From Isoetes taiwanensis (Eukaryota > Streptophyta > Lycopodiopsida > Isoetales > Isoetaceae), in the NCBI GenBank assembly GCA_021234155.1, contig JAJEKV010000001.1, forward strand, positions 186,001-250,000: a DNA stretch of 64,000 nt, given 5' to 3'. The position numbers and the translations under genes were made by a program. The notes below the pieces were generated by a model. That model was not told the DNA's origin. It saw only the letters and a list, made by a program, of their open reading frames with translations, and did no database searches. Below, piece by piece: positions 9,274 through 20,939 of the stretch (its first letter is position 1; each line of letters begins with the position of its first letter).

Positions 9274-12124
9274 TCTATACCTATCTTTCTATATCAATGC
9301 TCTTAACCTGAATTCTATACCTATTTTGTCAAAACACCATAGAAGCCTTTACATGGAATAATTAGAACATCATATGCATGGATGAATTATTAATCAAATC
9401 GAATTATACAAGAGTGGGATTTAATTACTAGTCAAACTTATGAGAATTGACTCAATCTAACATTGCCTCATTGAAGGTCCAACTCAATACTGCACTAGTA
9501 AACGTGTGTGCCCTTCTTTGGGATGATGTCCTGGCATGTGTTTTTCCTCGGCCTTTAACATCCACAGGTGCAATTTCAACAAGAAGTAATGTACTTTATT
9601 TGCTTTTGTAATTATTTTTGTTATTGAAGTTGTCTAATTACAATATCATCAACTAACATTTACTTACATCATCAACTAACATATAACATTTTTATTTGAG
9701 CATATATTTTAAATTCAAAGGTTTGCAAAGCATGCCCAATGCCATAATAGAGATATATTCTATAGATGCATACCCTCTTCCAGAGAGAAAAATGCCAATG
9801 AATCTATTTTAACTCATGGCATTCTTGCTACAAATTGCAAGCAATATTCCTTAATATATAGACAACAACCTTGAAAGCAATTTTGTTTAATATATAGACA
9901 ACACTTAAGCATGCATCAGTCATGCGACTTAGAATACGATAGACGCAATTTGGGTGCTATTTATGATGTTCTTTCAAAGGACAATGTTGGAAATGTAAAA
10001 CATCCAATGCAAAGCCCAAAAAATCATGAATCATAATCAAAGCAATGCAACGAATGTTTTTCCAAAAAAATTGTCTCTAGGACTTGCCAAAGCAATGCCT
10101 TTGCTAAAGTAGTTATCCCATGTCTTTGGCGTTTTTGTTAGTTTTCCACTATCTTATATTCACTACTATACCCCACTATCTTATATTCATTACTATACCG
10201 CACCAGATAATGCAACAACTTGAAGTGTCATACTTGCCTATTCAAACTGCTGGGAAGCTCTTGAAGTTTTGCAAAAACAGACCACAAAGCTTTATTGGTT
10301 TAAAAAAGCTACTCGCATATTTATCATCATAATACACATGGAAGTTCCATATTGATGCATGAACATCAAAAACAAAAAAGTTATGTGATTAACGTTTTAA
10401 TAGAAATACAAAGCATATACTACATATACTACATGGACAATCGCCATCCTCCAAAACACGTATTTTACTTGGCTTCAGGATAAATCATAGACTGACAAAA
10501 TAGCTATTTTGGAACATCCTCATCCAAAAAATGCAACAAAACACTGTTTCTCTCTGGTTAAGGAGCAATCCCATCATTTAAGAGAGAGGCTAGCTCTGGA
10601 GTTCATTAGAACACCTGTGAAAGGATAGTTCTAAATCATGCATTCTCTCTTCTAAAATTACCCCTATCTTGCTCTCCAGCTCCTACAGTGACAAATTTTC
10701 TATCTCAAACATTCGAAAATAATCGTCAAGAAGCTTACATAGATTTCTGTATGAATGTGCATTGAACTGAAAATTCATGTAATTAATCCATTAATGCTCA
10801 ATGAATGCTCATTGAAGCTACTATCCATTATCAGGCAATAAATATTCAATATTGTAGGAATAAGTTGATTAAATAATCTCGAAGTCATGCCAACATCTCA
10901 TGTCTATGTATATATGCAGTTTAAAAAGATCTTACATTTTGCATGGCACAATTCTCCATCTTTCAACATAGCGACGGTTAGATAACCTCATTCTTTGGGG
11001 ATTTGCAAAGCAATACCTGCAATAAATGCATCCGATTACTATTGAATCAAAACATAAAAGACATACTTTTGTAGTTTAAATAATGTGAGAACATGAGACG
11101 TTACCTATAATGCAACTGGTCTCACTTAACAGACCTGGAAAATATGATCGCATAAGGGTTTCCAACTATGCTTACTATCTGCAAGAAAAGCATGGAGCAT
11201 GTGAATAATAACTTACAACTATGTATTACTGAAAAAGGAGGTTAGATCATTCTTACCCCAACTGGTAGTTTCTGAAAGTTTCCAACTGCTCCACTGGATT
11301 CATAAATGAGGAGAACAGCTCCAATGTTTTACTGTATTGGGAAAATATGCACATTCACCTCAATGGAACTATATTTTACTTAACATAGACTGAGCACATT
11401 AAAGAAGACAATCATATCATTGCTATATGATATGCATTGCCTATTATCCCCATAAATGGATTCTGAACAGCAATACAACACAACATTTCTGTGGCACTAA
11501 TGGCTCCTATGTAAATTTAAAAGGGAAATAGGAAATACATGTATTTAAAAAATAGCATGAGCATGCCTACATTGAGTACCCAAGCTCACAGTCTGGCGAT
11601 TAAGGAACCTCTTTCTGTGACCATGTGGACACTATATAAAGAGACCATTACAATTCAAATTTATGCGTCTGTTATTTTTGCAAGAAAAGTAGAGTAGAAA
11701 GAACTGATGTGCAAAATGTAGCCCCTGAGATAAAATTTAACTGGATGCACCTGTTTGTAAGACAACAAATATCAACACTATGAATTAACTGGAAAAGAAA
11801 ATTAGCTGGAATTAACTGGAATAGTAAGAAAAGAGGTTTAGTTTCAAACTTGCCAAATCTCCCTATTCCTAGTAACATTTGATACAAATTTGCAATGCTG
11901 GACCTCGTGCAGATGCAATAGAATAATTCAATGCAGATGCAATACAAACATACTGGGTACTCTGATGTAAGAATCCTCCATAGTCAGGATAATATTTCAA
12001 GTGATTGGAGTGCCAAACATCTGAATGTGAAGCAAACGACGCTTATGGATTGACAAACGGTTTCTTATGGAATGAACTATTGCTGTAAAAGAAAACAATT
12101 TTTTCAGATGGAATCTAACCTCCT
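9274..12124. other. AT-rich non-coding stretch
   Basis: No open frame longer than about 90 codons with protein-like composition is present on either strand, and there is no recognisable element end. Short simple duplications occur (for example at 10141-10198, where CACTATCTTATATTCA recurs). It may be decayed transposon DNA. Confidence 0.5.
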
Positions 12125-12734
12125 AAACGGCGCCGTTTGCAAATGGATCTGGACACCAACCTTATGTTACTATCTGTTCTATTATGATGATACAAGTCCC
12201 AGCTCTGCTAGAGTAGTAGTGCTTAATACCGATAGCTCACCAGTACAGCTCTGCGAGAGTAGTGTTGCTATGCCTTTGAATTCTTCTGCAACCTTACTTC
12301 TTGCGCTAATAATCAGTATGTATTATCAATCTTTATACTAATGAAAAAGAAATCGGTTGAAAGGAATCGGTTGAATGCTCCCAAGGAAAAATGTTCTCAC
12401 CTGAAACGGCGCCGTTTGCCTCAACGTTTGCAAGCCCATTCAACCCACTCACTGCAATGGTAACCTGGATGTCGCCAATGATAACCTGGATGTACATTTA
12501 AATCGAAAAAAACTTGAAATGGAGAATGCTCTGACCTCAAACGGCGCCGTTTCACTCAGATATTTCGTTCAGAATAAAAGCTCAGGAGTCTGTGTTCAGG
12601 TCACAAATTTAGGATATTTCGTTTTCCTGTCATAAACTCAGATAAATGCTGCCGATTCATGAGATAAAACTCAGATTCAAGATAAACTCAGATAGGACCT
12701 GTCTTCATGAGAAAACCTGGAAACGGCGCCGTTT
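12125..12734. repeat. Four copies of the 14-bp palindrome AAACGGCGCCGTTT
   Basis: Perfect copies lie at 12125-12138, 12404-12417, 12539-12552 and 12721-12734. Three of them are preceded by ACCT and followed by TGCCTC or TCACTC, so a longer motif recurs. GC-rich palindromes stand out in this AT-rich context. The pattern suggests a dimeric DNA-binding protein site or the subterminal repeats of an unrecognised element. The open frame at 12072-12341 across the first copy has no recognisable product. Confidence 0.8.
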
Positions 12735-13202
12735 GCCTCTGGCTCTGAAAAAAAACTCAATGTTCAACCAAAGAAAATCAATCTGATCGATTTAGACCAT
12801 CTGCAATTTTCAAAACTATTTGTGACCTTGGCCGATGTATTTGCTGTTCTGGAACCTTTTTGAAACAAAAAGTTATATAAATGGATCGAATTTTTCTTTG
12901 AAAGAAAAAGTAAGGTTTATAAATTTTGGACTAACAAAGCAATCGGGTTTAGGGTCTACTAAATTACAACATGGTGCCATAATCAAATGGAAATAATTAA
13001 ATTAGTGTCATAATTGAATTGCAATATGCAACGTTATTACGAAAATGGTGTCACAATTAAAAGTACACAAATTAACGTCCAAGTTAGTTACAACCATGAA
13101 TATGAAAGCTATCCGTTAGATAACTTGTCTATAAATGTGGAAACTTAATAACATGAAGCTAGAAGTTAATCTTGAATATGTTTAGTAAATAATTTGAAGT
13201 TA

Positions 13203-14127
13203 CCCTCAAACGTCCCATAGAGCTTCAAACTTCGTTAGAGATTTTGCGAAGAAGCTCCTTTTCAAGGCTTCTAGTCGTGTGCTAGAACTATGCTTGCCAT
13301 TCATGAATGGAATATGCATTGTTGATAACAGTATCCTATCTACAGTGTTCAACTATGATATTAATACTTTATGTGTGGTTCAAGTCAAGAATATCAATGA
13401 TCCTTCTTCTTTAAGGAATGTTATTGAGGAAGACTACAAATATAAGAAAGAGAGGAAATTCGTAATCTATGAAGAGTTTGGTGATAATCATGGTCTATGG
13501 TGGCAAAGAGCAATCAAAACCAGTTGTCATAGCTGTTGATTCTCCATCTTCCTCTTTGTTTGATTCTATAAGACCTTGTGGTTGAACTTTCCAAAAAATC
13601 CTTCATTGTACTGGCAAAAGCAAATTGAAGACCTTGTGATTCTATAAGACCTTGTGATTGAACTTTCCAAAAAATCCTTCATTGTACTGGCATCCCCTTT
13701 TCTCACAGGAGTGTTGCGGGCTTGGGATCATGTGTGTGTGCTCTTCCAGCTAGATTATGCCTCAGTTTATCACCACTCTTCTCCTTTCTTGTGGGTTCCT
13801 CTACCCCCTGCGCACTTGCCCTTGGCTGCCACTGTGCATGCTCGGACGCAGGCCCGTTGGAGGCGAGCTGCTGCGCTCACCTTGGAGGATTGGTATTGGG
13901 GTGGTCAGCTAGCTTCGTGGGAGCTCTTTCGAGCTCGCTTTCGCCTGAGGGGCAGTGACCGGGCTATCTGGGAGCACACTGGGAATGAAGCTATCAGTGT
14001 TGTAGACACCAGGGATGCTACCAAGGATGATACATTCGAATTTGCATACAACAACAAAGAGGCTGAGTGCTCTGAAGGGACCATAATGGAGAAACCAAAG
14101 GGATCTACTCGAATCTCTAAGGTTTGA
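13203..14127 (+). other. Unrecognised coding-like fragments
   Basis: Two open stretches look protein-like. 13279-13536 continues upstream without a stop for some codons and includes FNYDINTLCVVQVKNIND and EEFGDNHGLWWQ. 13654-14127 includes LTLEDWYWGGQLASWELFRAR and a charged acidic end (DATKDDTFEFAYNNKEAE). A 76-base direct duplication lies between them. They precede the SWIM fragment at 14841 on the same strand, so they may be decayed parts of one transposase-like gene. No family was recognised. Confidence 0.25.
13561..13692. repeat. Direct duplication, period 76
   Basis: A ~55-base sequence beginning TGATTCTATAAGACCTTGTG occurs at 13561 and again at 13637, almost identical. This is a simple tandem duplication. 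Confidence 0.85.
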
Positions 14128-14840
14128 TAGGATTAATTTGGGAATTAAATTAATAAGAAAATGGATGATGATTTAGAAGCTGATTCTGCCACCGACAGCG
14201 ACACCCAGGCTCTGTAAATCCAGCCTCTGATAGCTGAAGTTGGTGTTGCCTACAGATCCCAGATTGACTATGCCAGTCGTCAGCCGTGTCCTTAAAAACA
14301 GCTTGTTTTCACCGTGGATTCCCTACCCTGGAGTTTTAAAGCAAGAACAAATACAGATCCGATCAACTGGGAATCCGAGAGCAAAAAAAAAGGCAAATTT
14401 TGGAGCTGGAAGCCTGTTTTAAGGAAAAAGCTTGAAATACATTTCGGAGAATCCCATATGTAGTATGTAGCATAATAACAGGGGGTTTTCTTTGTATTTT
14501 TGTACGCTTTTCACTAAGGTTTTCCTATGATTTCGTGATGTATTCAAATGGATGTACTGATTGATTAGCAAGGGCCTAACAACTATAGGTGCACATGGTA
14601 ATGCAGATATGGTTTCCACACCCAATCGTCCCGTTTTGTGGCCTGTATATAAAGGTGTCAAACTTAAGCCTCGCGAGCTCGAGACTTTGGAAAGGGGTGG
14701 CTATAATCTGGAAGGATTGAGTAGAACCACATACACCCATCAAAATGAAGATGTTCAGTATGTTAACAGTCCTTAAAGTCAACACTTTGTCATGAGACAC
14801 GACGATAAGCATGTAAACAAAATGATTAAACTTAATAGAG

Positions 14841-15142
14841 TTGCAAAACCAGAGCAAAGACATGGATGTCTCAATTGTAAGTAATGTGATTGTTCATAAG
14901 AGGCATGTGGAGTTCACTTTGAACAGAAATGGCAATGTGTATATTGTTAGCATCAAGAAAGAGCCTTCATGCACCTGTCTCGATTATCAGAAGAGGGTTG
15001 CCAGGGAACCTTCATTCCATGCAAACATATGTTCTACATCTTCCAGTCAAAGATTCACAGAGATCCCTCCATTGACATGTCGCTTCTCCAGCTAGTGTTT
15101 AGTGACGATCTTTTAGATAGCTTATTGCATTTCTTTTAACTG
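14841..15142 (+). pseudogene. Orphan SWIM zinc-finger fragment
   Basis: The frame reads VEFTLNRNGNVYIV, then EPSCTCLDYQKR. After a one-base shift near 15005 it continues with PCKHMFYIFQSK and a leucine-rich end (LLQLVFSDDLLDSLL) to TAA at 15140. C-x-C followed by C-x-H is the SWIM zinc-binding signature, found in MuDR/FAR1-type transposases and their domesticated relatives, where it binds DNA or protein. No DDE core is visible upstream, so this is probably the C-terminal remnant of a MULE-like or SWIM protein gene. Confidence 0.6.
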
Positions 15143-15678
15143 CAGTAAATCTCATTTCGCATGTCTTTTAACTACATTACAACTCATTCCGCATCAGGGA
15201 ACTAATATTTGTTGGACTTTAATAAATATTACGTGATTGGTAGTTTTACATTGATTGATTTCTTTCATTGTAGTTAAATCTATATATATAGTTATGCCAA
15301 CCACCTTGCAGCTATGAATGTTCTATGCTTTAAATGCTATATGCTCTTACTTATACTCTTATCATAATATAGACAGGAGAAACTTATCAGTTTGGAGTCT
15401 AATTGAGGGAAAAAGACCATAAGACCATTATAAAAAGGACCACAAAAAAATTGCATTCAGGCGAATCACGCCAACTCCATCCATTTCGTTAATTGGTACT
15501 ACAACAAGTGGGAGCAGTCAGCGCCACACAACTCCTGTGTTCTACGACACTTCAGGAGCTAGTCAATTACGTCACCAACCTCGATTACTTTTTCCCAGAG
15601 AGAGGGAAAGCACCTCCCCCAGGACTTGCCCACACCAAACCTCTCAGCATCTACTAGTACACCATCAGGGAATAAATT

Positions 15679-16071
15679 ACTAATCGCATATTTTTTATTA
15701 GCCAGAATGAAACTTGCTCGATATTAATCCCAAAACTTTCTGTGGTTTAGCTAAACACTATACATTTTTCCTCTCATACTTTCTAGCGTTTAGCTAAACT
15801 AACCCAAACATCATCCCAAAAATTTCTATGGTGTGGCAAACAGAAAATATTAAGCCAAATTACTATACTTGTTTTCAATATAATCCACTTATTTTAGTCA
15901 TTTTCTTTGTGAAAACATTTTAAAATAATGCTAACTAGCAAATTCTAGGACTCAAATTAATTCATAATGCTAGAAACTAAACTACTAATCATATATTTCA
16001 TATAAACTAGAATGATGTTTAGCTAAACTAGCCCGAAATTCATTTTAAAAGTTTCTATGGTTTAGCTAAAC
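15679..16071. repeat. Diverged tandem duplication containing GTTTAGCTAAAC palindromes
   Basis: Two copies of a ~270-300-base unit carry ACTAATC-ATAT, then paired palindromes GTTTAGCTAAAC. The palindromes are at 15745-15756 and 15788-15799, and at 16017-16028 and 16060-16071. In both units the pair is exactly 43 bases apart, and CTTTCTAGCG occurs with each. The unit lies just upstream of the DUF7869-like gene. Confidence 0.75.
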
Positions 16072-16259
16072 AATACAAAATTTCACTCTCTTACTTTCTA
16101 GCGCTTGGCTAAAGAGCTTCAGGGTTGGTGCAGTCCCGAAAAAAGTTAAGCTAAAGTTATAATTTTTTTTCCCAATTTTTTCCATTTACTTTAGCCAATT
16201 TTTTTTGAAAATGTGTTAAAAAATCGCCAAACAGCTAAGTTTAGCCCTTAAATTATTCC

Positions 16260-17523
16260 ATGTACACCATCTGTTTCTCCCGTGTCAGACGAAAAAAACA
16301 CCTCATGTTGATCTCTCAGGCGAGGACCTACCAAAGCCACAAGACTATATGTTCGAATTCAAAGCTCCTGCAAGTAAAAATCTTAAGCGAAACTTACACA
16401 AGAAAGCATGTACAACCCAAAGAAGAAAGAAACTTATGGACGAGGCTCACTTGAGGGCAACACATATAAAGCACTGTTGTTCTCGACGTTGTTTGCTTAA
16501 GATTGGACTAAAGGAATTGAGGTTGATTCGTGATAGTTACAGTTCAATGACTCTGTTAGACCAAAGGGGCTACTTAGCCTTCAATATTAGGCCAGATTAT
16601 GGTGAAAGGTTTACTTACACACCTGGTGGCCACACCGTCTGTCAAACAACCTTTAAATTGATTCATGCTTTAGGCGTGACATCTTATTTGCTGAAGAAGA
16701 AAAGGCTTAACAAGAATCCGTGCATTAATGACTCTGCAATTCAGGAGGTATATCCAGAATTCATGCCCTTCAATGTGTTTCCTGGATGGAAGGTTTCTTT
16801 AAGGAGTCATGCGAGAAACTCCCTAACAGCCCTATGTACCACTTGAGTGACAACTTCACGAAATGTGAAGTCTACAGTAATTAGAAGGATATGCGTGTTG
16901 AGGCTGGAGAACGCCATGTTCCGCTACTCTTACTTCAATCGTGCTCGGAAAAAGAGTTTTCTCGGCGTGTCCATTCCTAGAAAGCACCGATGTCCGTTTT
17001 GTGCTACATGCTCAATTAAAAGCTCGAGACAAAATGCAAGGACACTTCACACTAAAAGTAAGCTTCCAAAACGTGTTCTTGCCTAGTTCTACTTAAAAGT
17101 AGGTACTTTCCTAAACATATTTTCATTTCGGATGAATTGAAAGAGAAACCCAACAAGCCTGAGAGAACAACAATCTTTGGAAAGGAGAAAATTGACAAAA
17201 CATAGGAAGAAAAGCAATCGGAACAACCACTCAACTACATATCGGTTGTTATTGATGGAATGGACCGGAAGAAGACCACCCTACCACATTTTGTCAATGT
17301 GCCTAAGGATCTTCTTGAAGAAGATTTCATACACCCGCATGTTGTTGGTGCTATGGTATTTAATGGAAAACTATCTTGCAAGGCATTTTTGAACTATCCA
17401 AACATTCATGCTTGATCCAAATCTCACTATCACAATATTGAATAAGCTTAATGTAGAACATATACCACCGGTTCTATATCTTCATCTAGACAACACGACA
17501 AGAGAAAATAAGAATCAGGCATT
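16260..17523 (+). pseudogene. DUF7869-like gene, 5' part (interrupted by the hAT)
   Basis: Recognisable segments run in order on the plus strand in shifting frames. There is a Cys-containing N-terminal block with HCCSRRCLLKIGLKELRLIR and VCQTTFKLIHALGV (16480-16690). SIPRKHRCPFCATC-like residues follow (16970-17015), then ISVVIDGMDRKKTTLPHF (17240-17290), VVGAMVFNGKLSCKAFLNYP (17340-17400), and LYLHLDNTTRENKNQALFA, ending at the insertion point. The IDGMD and LDNTTRENKN motifs, with VGHTHDQID in the second half at 36370, are those of the DUF7869 family, seen in plant and animal genomes and often transposon-associated. The acidic motifs suggest a nuclease fold, but that is inference. Reading frame changes and stops make this copy non-functional. 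Confidence 0.7.
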
Positions 17524-17544
17524 GTTTGCTTCAGGGATAGGTTC
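17524..17544. repeat. hAT left target duplication and terminal inverted repeat
   Basis: GTTTGCTT at 17524-17531 is followed by the terminal repeat CAGGGATAGGTTC at 17532-17544. The host reading frame before it ends in the NQALFA residues of the DUF7869-like protein. Confidence 0.88.
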
Positions 17545-17639
17545 TGTACGTACGAAATTCAAATTCCTGACGTATAAAGTTAAAAAATACGTATTTTTAA
17601 TAAAATACGTATATAACGTATTTAAAGGTCGCCGGCCGG

Positions 17640-17900
17640 AAAAAAAAAATTCGCGTACGCGAAACCTTCATATTTACGTACGCGAAGATTTTTTCGCGTA
17701 CGGGAAACACGTAGTTTTGCCTTGCAAAATTCAAATCTGAGTTTTCAGACGTCTGGTGCGAAACTTGATTTCGCGTCTGCTGAAAAAATTTTTATGCGTC
17801 GCAATACGGATATTTTCGCGTGGCAAGCAAACCGACGCGGTGTTCAAGCGTTACCGCGGTTTAGCGAGTTTCGTCAGACGCTTTTCGCGTCTGTGAAGTT
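17640..17900. repeat. hAT left subterminal repeat region
   Basis: The motif TTCGCG with TACG or TCTG recurs in both orientations, including the 14-bp palindrome TTCGCGTACGCGAA at 17650-17663. The same TTCGCGTCTG and ACGCGAAA words recur at the right end (35970-36205). Clustered short subterminal motifs are where hAT transposases bind; the match of the two ends supports the element boundaries. Confidence 0.7.
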
Positions 17901-18987
17901 TTTATAAATATGCGGCGCGGGGATTCAGTTTTTGGGCCGCAAAGAAGGTATCTTCTGTGCCCAACCTTCCAATTTGCCCCTCAAAAACATTTTTTTTTAT
18001 TTTTCTTAGTTTTTAGGTTTTTTTTTTTTTGTTGTTTTTATAGGTAGGCCAGGTTAGGTCCTTGATTAGGCCCTCGCTTTGTTGCCCCCATAAGGGGGGG
18101 CATAACGATGGTGAACGCCTTGTTCTGTGGGCTGATCTTGGCCTATTTTAGGGAAAAAAAAAAAAATAATTTAAGACAAATGATAATTTAAGACCAAAAT
18201 AAAAAATAAAAAATAAAAGAAACAAAAAATAAATAAATTTTGTTGCCTTCCCTTAAACGACAACTCTAGTACCAATTAGGTTTAGTGCTTTTTTAGGGTT
18301 TCGTGTTGCCAAGAGCGTAGGCATGCCCCTTGCCTGGTATTGCCGCATTTATTTGCGCCATGCCGAGGGTGGGTGGCACTGCTGAAGTTTAAGGCAACTA
18401 GGGTCTCCCCTTATTAAGAAGTATAACCCTCGCCTGACGCCGTTGTTGGCCTTGGTCACGCGGTGTCGAAAGGTGTGCGTTGTACTCTTATTAAGGGTTA
18501 CGAGAATGTTTTATTAATTCACACCCTAGTTCCTGATGGTGTTGTTGATGAAAGTCCGACACTAATATAGGAACTGGCGTATGTTTTAATAAGCATTCGA
18601 TTGGTCTCGTCTTTTGAAAAAGCGCGACCTGGGACAAGTGCAATGCATTTTAAACTTGCTAGCCTCGCATTTTGGCAGTAGCTGGGCTATAGATCATAAA
18701 TCGTGTTTTGGTCCTTTCATTTGTTACCCTATCCTTGGCCTTGCACATACATACTTATGAACCAATTAAAATTTACTAGTAATAGGATAAAATGTTAGGG
18801 TCTTAGCGTAGGAAGCGTAAAATTAGCGTTTTGTTTTGGTTAAAGTGAGTTGATTTACCCTCATATGCTAAGCACTAAGTTGAAAGTTTTATCTTTGCTT
18901 GACTTATAGGTGTTGCTTTTGTCATTTGCGTATTGTCGTGGAGTCCCATTTTGCTATCTAGCTAGACAATCCCTTAAAACAAGCAGT
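17901..18987 (+). other. Leader or intron region upstream of the kinase gene
   Basis: There is no coding frame. Long T and A runs lie at 17990-18050 and 18155-18240. A candidate 3' splice site (pyrimidine-rich tract and TTATAG) ends at 18909, so a transcribed leader with an intron from about 17957 (AAGAAG/GTATCT) is possible. This is inference from splice-like words only. Confidence 0.3.
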
Positions 18988-20671
18988 ATGACTTCAGAAG
19001 AGAGAGCGGAAGTTAACTCACAACCAAATGTGGCATTAGTGTCTCAGATAGAGCCGCAATCAGTAGAGGCATTGGCGTCTCAAACAGAGGCTACAGAGCT
19101 GCAACCTGAGTCATCTTCTGCAGCACTGCCGCGTAGAAAAAGAAGTAGACCACAACAAGCATGGTCTACTTTGAGACCAGATTTCATGAACTGGTTGTGT
19201 AATCGGCTGTGCAATGCCTCAGCTCAGGATTTGGAATTGATTACCAACAGCGAGGAAGGATGGCTAGACTACCATGCAGGGCTGGTAAAAGATGTCGAGA
19301 GGGCTTTTAAGCTTCGAATGATGGAGCTAGAGCCTGAAAAGAGTGAGCAAGAGAGGTATACATGGATAGTGGGTAATATTAGCCGCACTACCGGCAATAT
19401 GATCACAGAAGTTGCAAATTTGAGTAGTCATCGCTTGAGGCTAGAGCTGAAAGAAAAAGCCAGCACATGGAATGCGGCGTTAAGAAAGGGTGCAAACCAT
19501 AAAAGCCAAACGTCCTGGTGAGACAGATAGGGAGTGGGAAGCTCGTAGAAGAGTAGATGCCAAGACTACTTGGTTTGCCAAAGTAGATTCATCACAAATA
19601 ATAAACAGACAACGAATTGGTTCTGGTTCATATGGCGCAGTGTATAAGTGCAATATTTTAAGGTCTAGTTTTATTAAGGATGAACCTTATTGTGAAAAAC
19701 TTCAACATAATAATTTTCAGCCAAGTACAGAACCCAATAAGTTAGTGGAAGCTATGTTGAAGAACATGAGGGAGTCTGGAATGCAAGTTAGGCATGGGTG
19801 TATAATACGCTGCATTGGTAGCACAACCGGCCTAGAAAGACAAGGCTTAATTTTCCCTTTTTGGAATGGAGGTTCGTTGGCAACCTTCTTTATAAGTCAT
19901 GGGTCCAATGCCTTTGCAGAGCTTGCATTTAAGAAGTTAGGAGCTGTCCCCAGGGTTGAGATGGACTTGAGGCTGTTTGAGAAGCGCATAAAGAAAGAAT
20001 TGTTTGTTGCCTCTAGGGTTGGGGACTTAGCAATATCATTCTGTAGCGGGCTACGAAAACTCCATCAAGAAAGATATTTGCATATGGACTTGCATCCGGG
20101 CAATATATTGCTCCATTTTGATTATGGAAAGGAGAAGGGATGTATTGATCCTCAGGCTATATACATTGGCATTTGTGATTGGGGTGAATCCAGGTTGATC
20201 GGCGAGACAGTGGAGGTAAAACGATGGCATTACAAGGGTTTGGATGGCGAAGGTAAGAAAAGAATTGAGATGGAAAGGGCCACGCATCCATATATGCATG
20301 ATGATCTTTTTTTTGGTAGTGGCTCGAAGACAGTGCTTGCAAGGGTTGACTTTGATTTACACGGGGCAGCGTACATTGTCTACTACTTAGCTGACTTTGC
20401 TAGTAAGCACTCCTACATGGAGTCAAAAGGAAACTTGGAGCAGCAAGGCAAGCATCGGAGAATGTGCGACTATTTGAAACATTGCGTTGAGTCGCCAATG
20501 AGAGACAAAACACAAAAATTTGATATGGCCCAGCTACTTGACACCATGCGGAGCAGTTTTCATTGCTCTCCAATTCCGTGCACGAGGCCACAATTGGAAT
20601 CAGATTGGATTCTTCAACTTGGCCAGGGTGGCGACGATGCATTAGACCAAGCTGGTCCTAGTCACGCCTAG
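18988..20671 (+). CDS. Atypical protein kinase carried by the hAT (one frameshift near 19487)
   Basis: The start ATG at 18988 (MTSEERAEV) is preceded by a possible splice acceptor. Residues 1-170 form a charged N-terminal region with a basic patch (PRRKRSRPQQ) and no recognised domain. After a one-base shift at about 19487 the frame continues to TAG at 20669. The kinase domain shows the glycine loop IGSGSYGAVYKC (about 19615-19650), the hinge-like LIFPFWNGGSL, the catalytic loop YLHMDLHPGNILLHF (HMD for HRD, with Asp and Asn kept), and ICDWGES in place of DFG. The helix-F-like FDLHGAAYIVYYL follows. A clear VAIK lysine is not obvious. Total length is about 560 residues. It would be a cytosolic or nuclear Ser/Thr-type kinase if active. 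The frame is otherwise open, unlike its surroundings, so the frameshift could be a sequencing error. Confidence 0.65.
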
Positions 20672-20939
20672 CGTGCATATTCTATTATTCACACGACCAT
20701 AAATTTACATTCAAACATCCTTGTATTACATAATATTCCAAATAAATTCATTAAACACTTGTTTGATGCTATTTGAGAAATTATTGTCCATGTGTGTAGC
20801 TTAGCTCTTCTTTTCGTGTGTTTTTTGTGTTATTTATTCTGTGTTTTTTTATATGTCGCAGCTAACGAAAATTATAAAGACAAGAAGTCAAAGCATACCT
20901 ATACAAGTCAGCGCACCTATAGAAGTCAGCACTATAATT

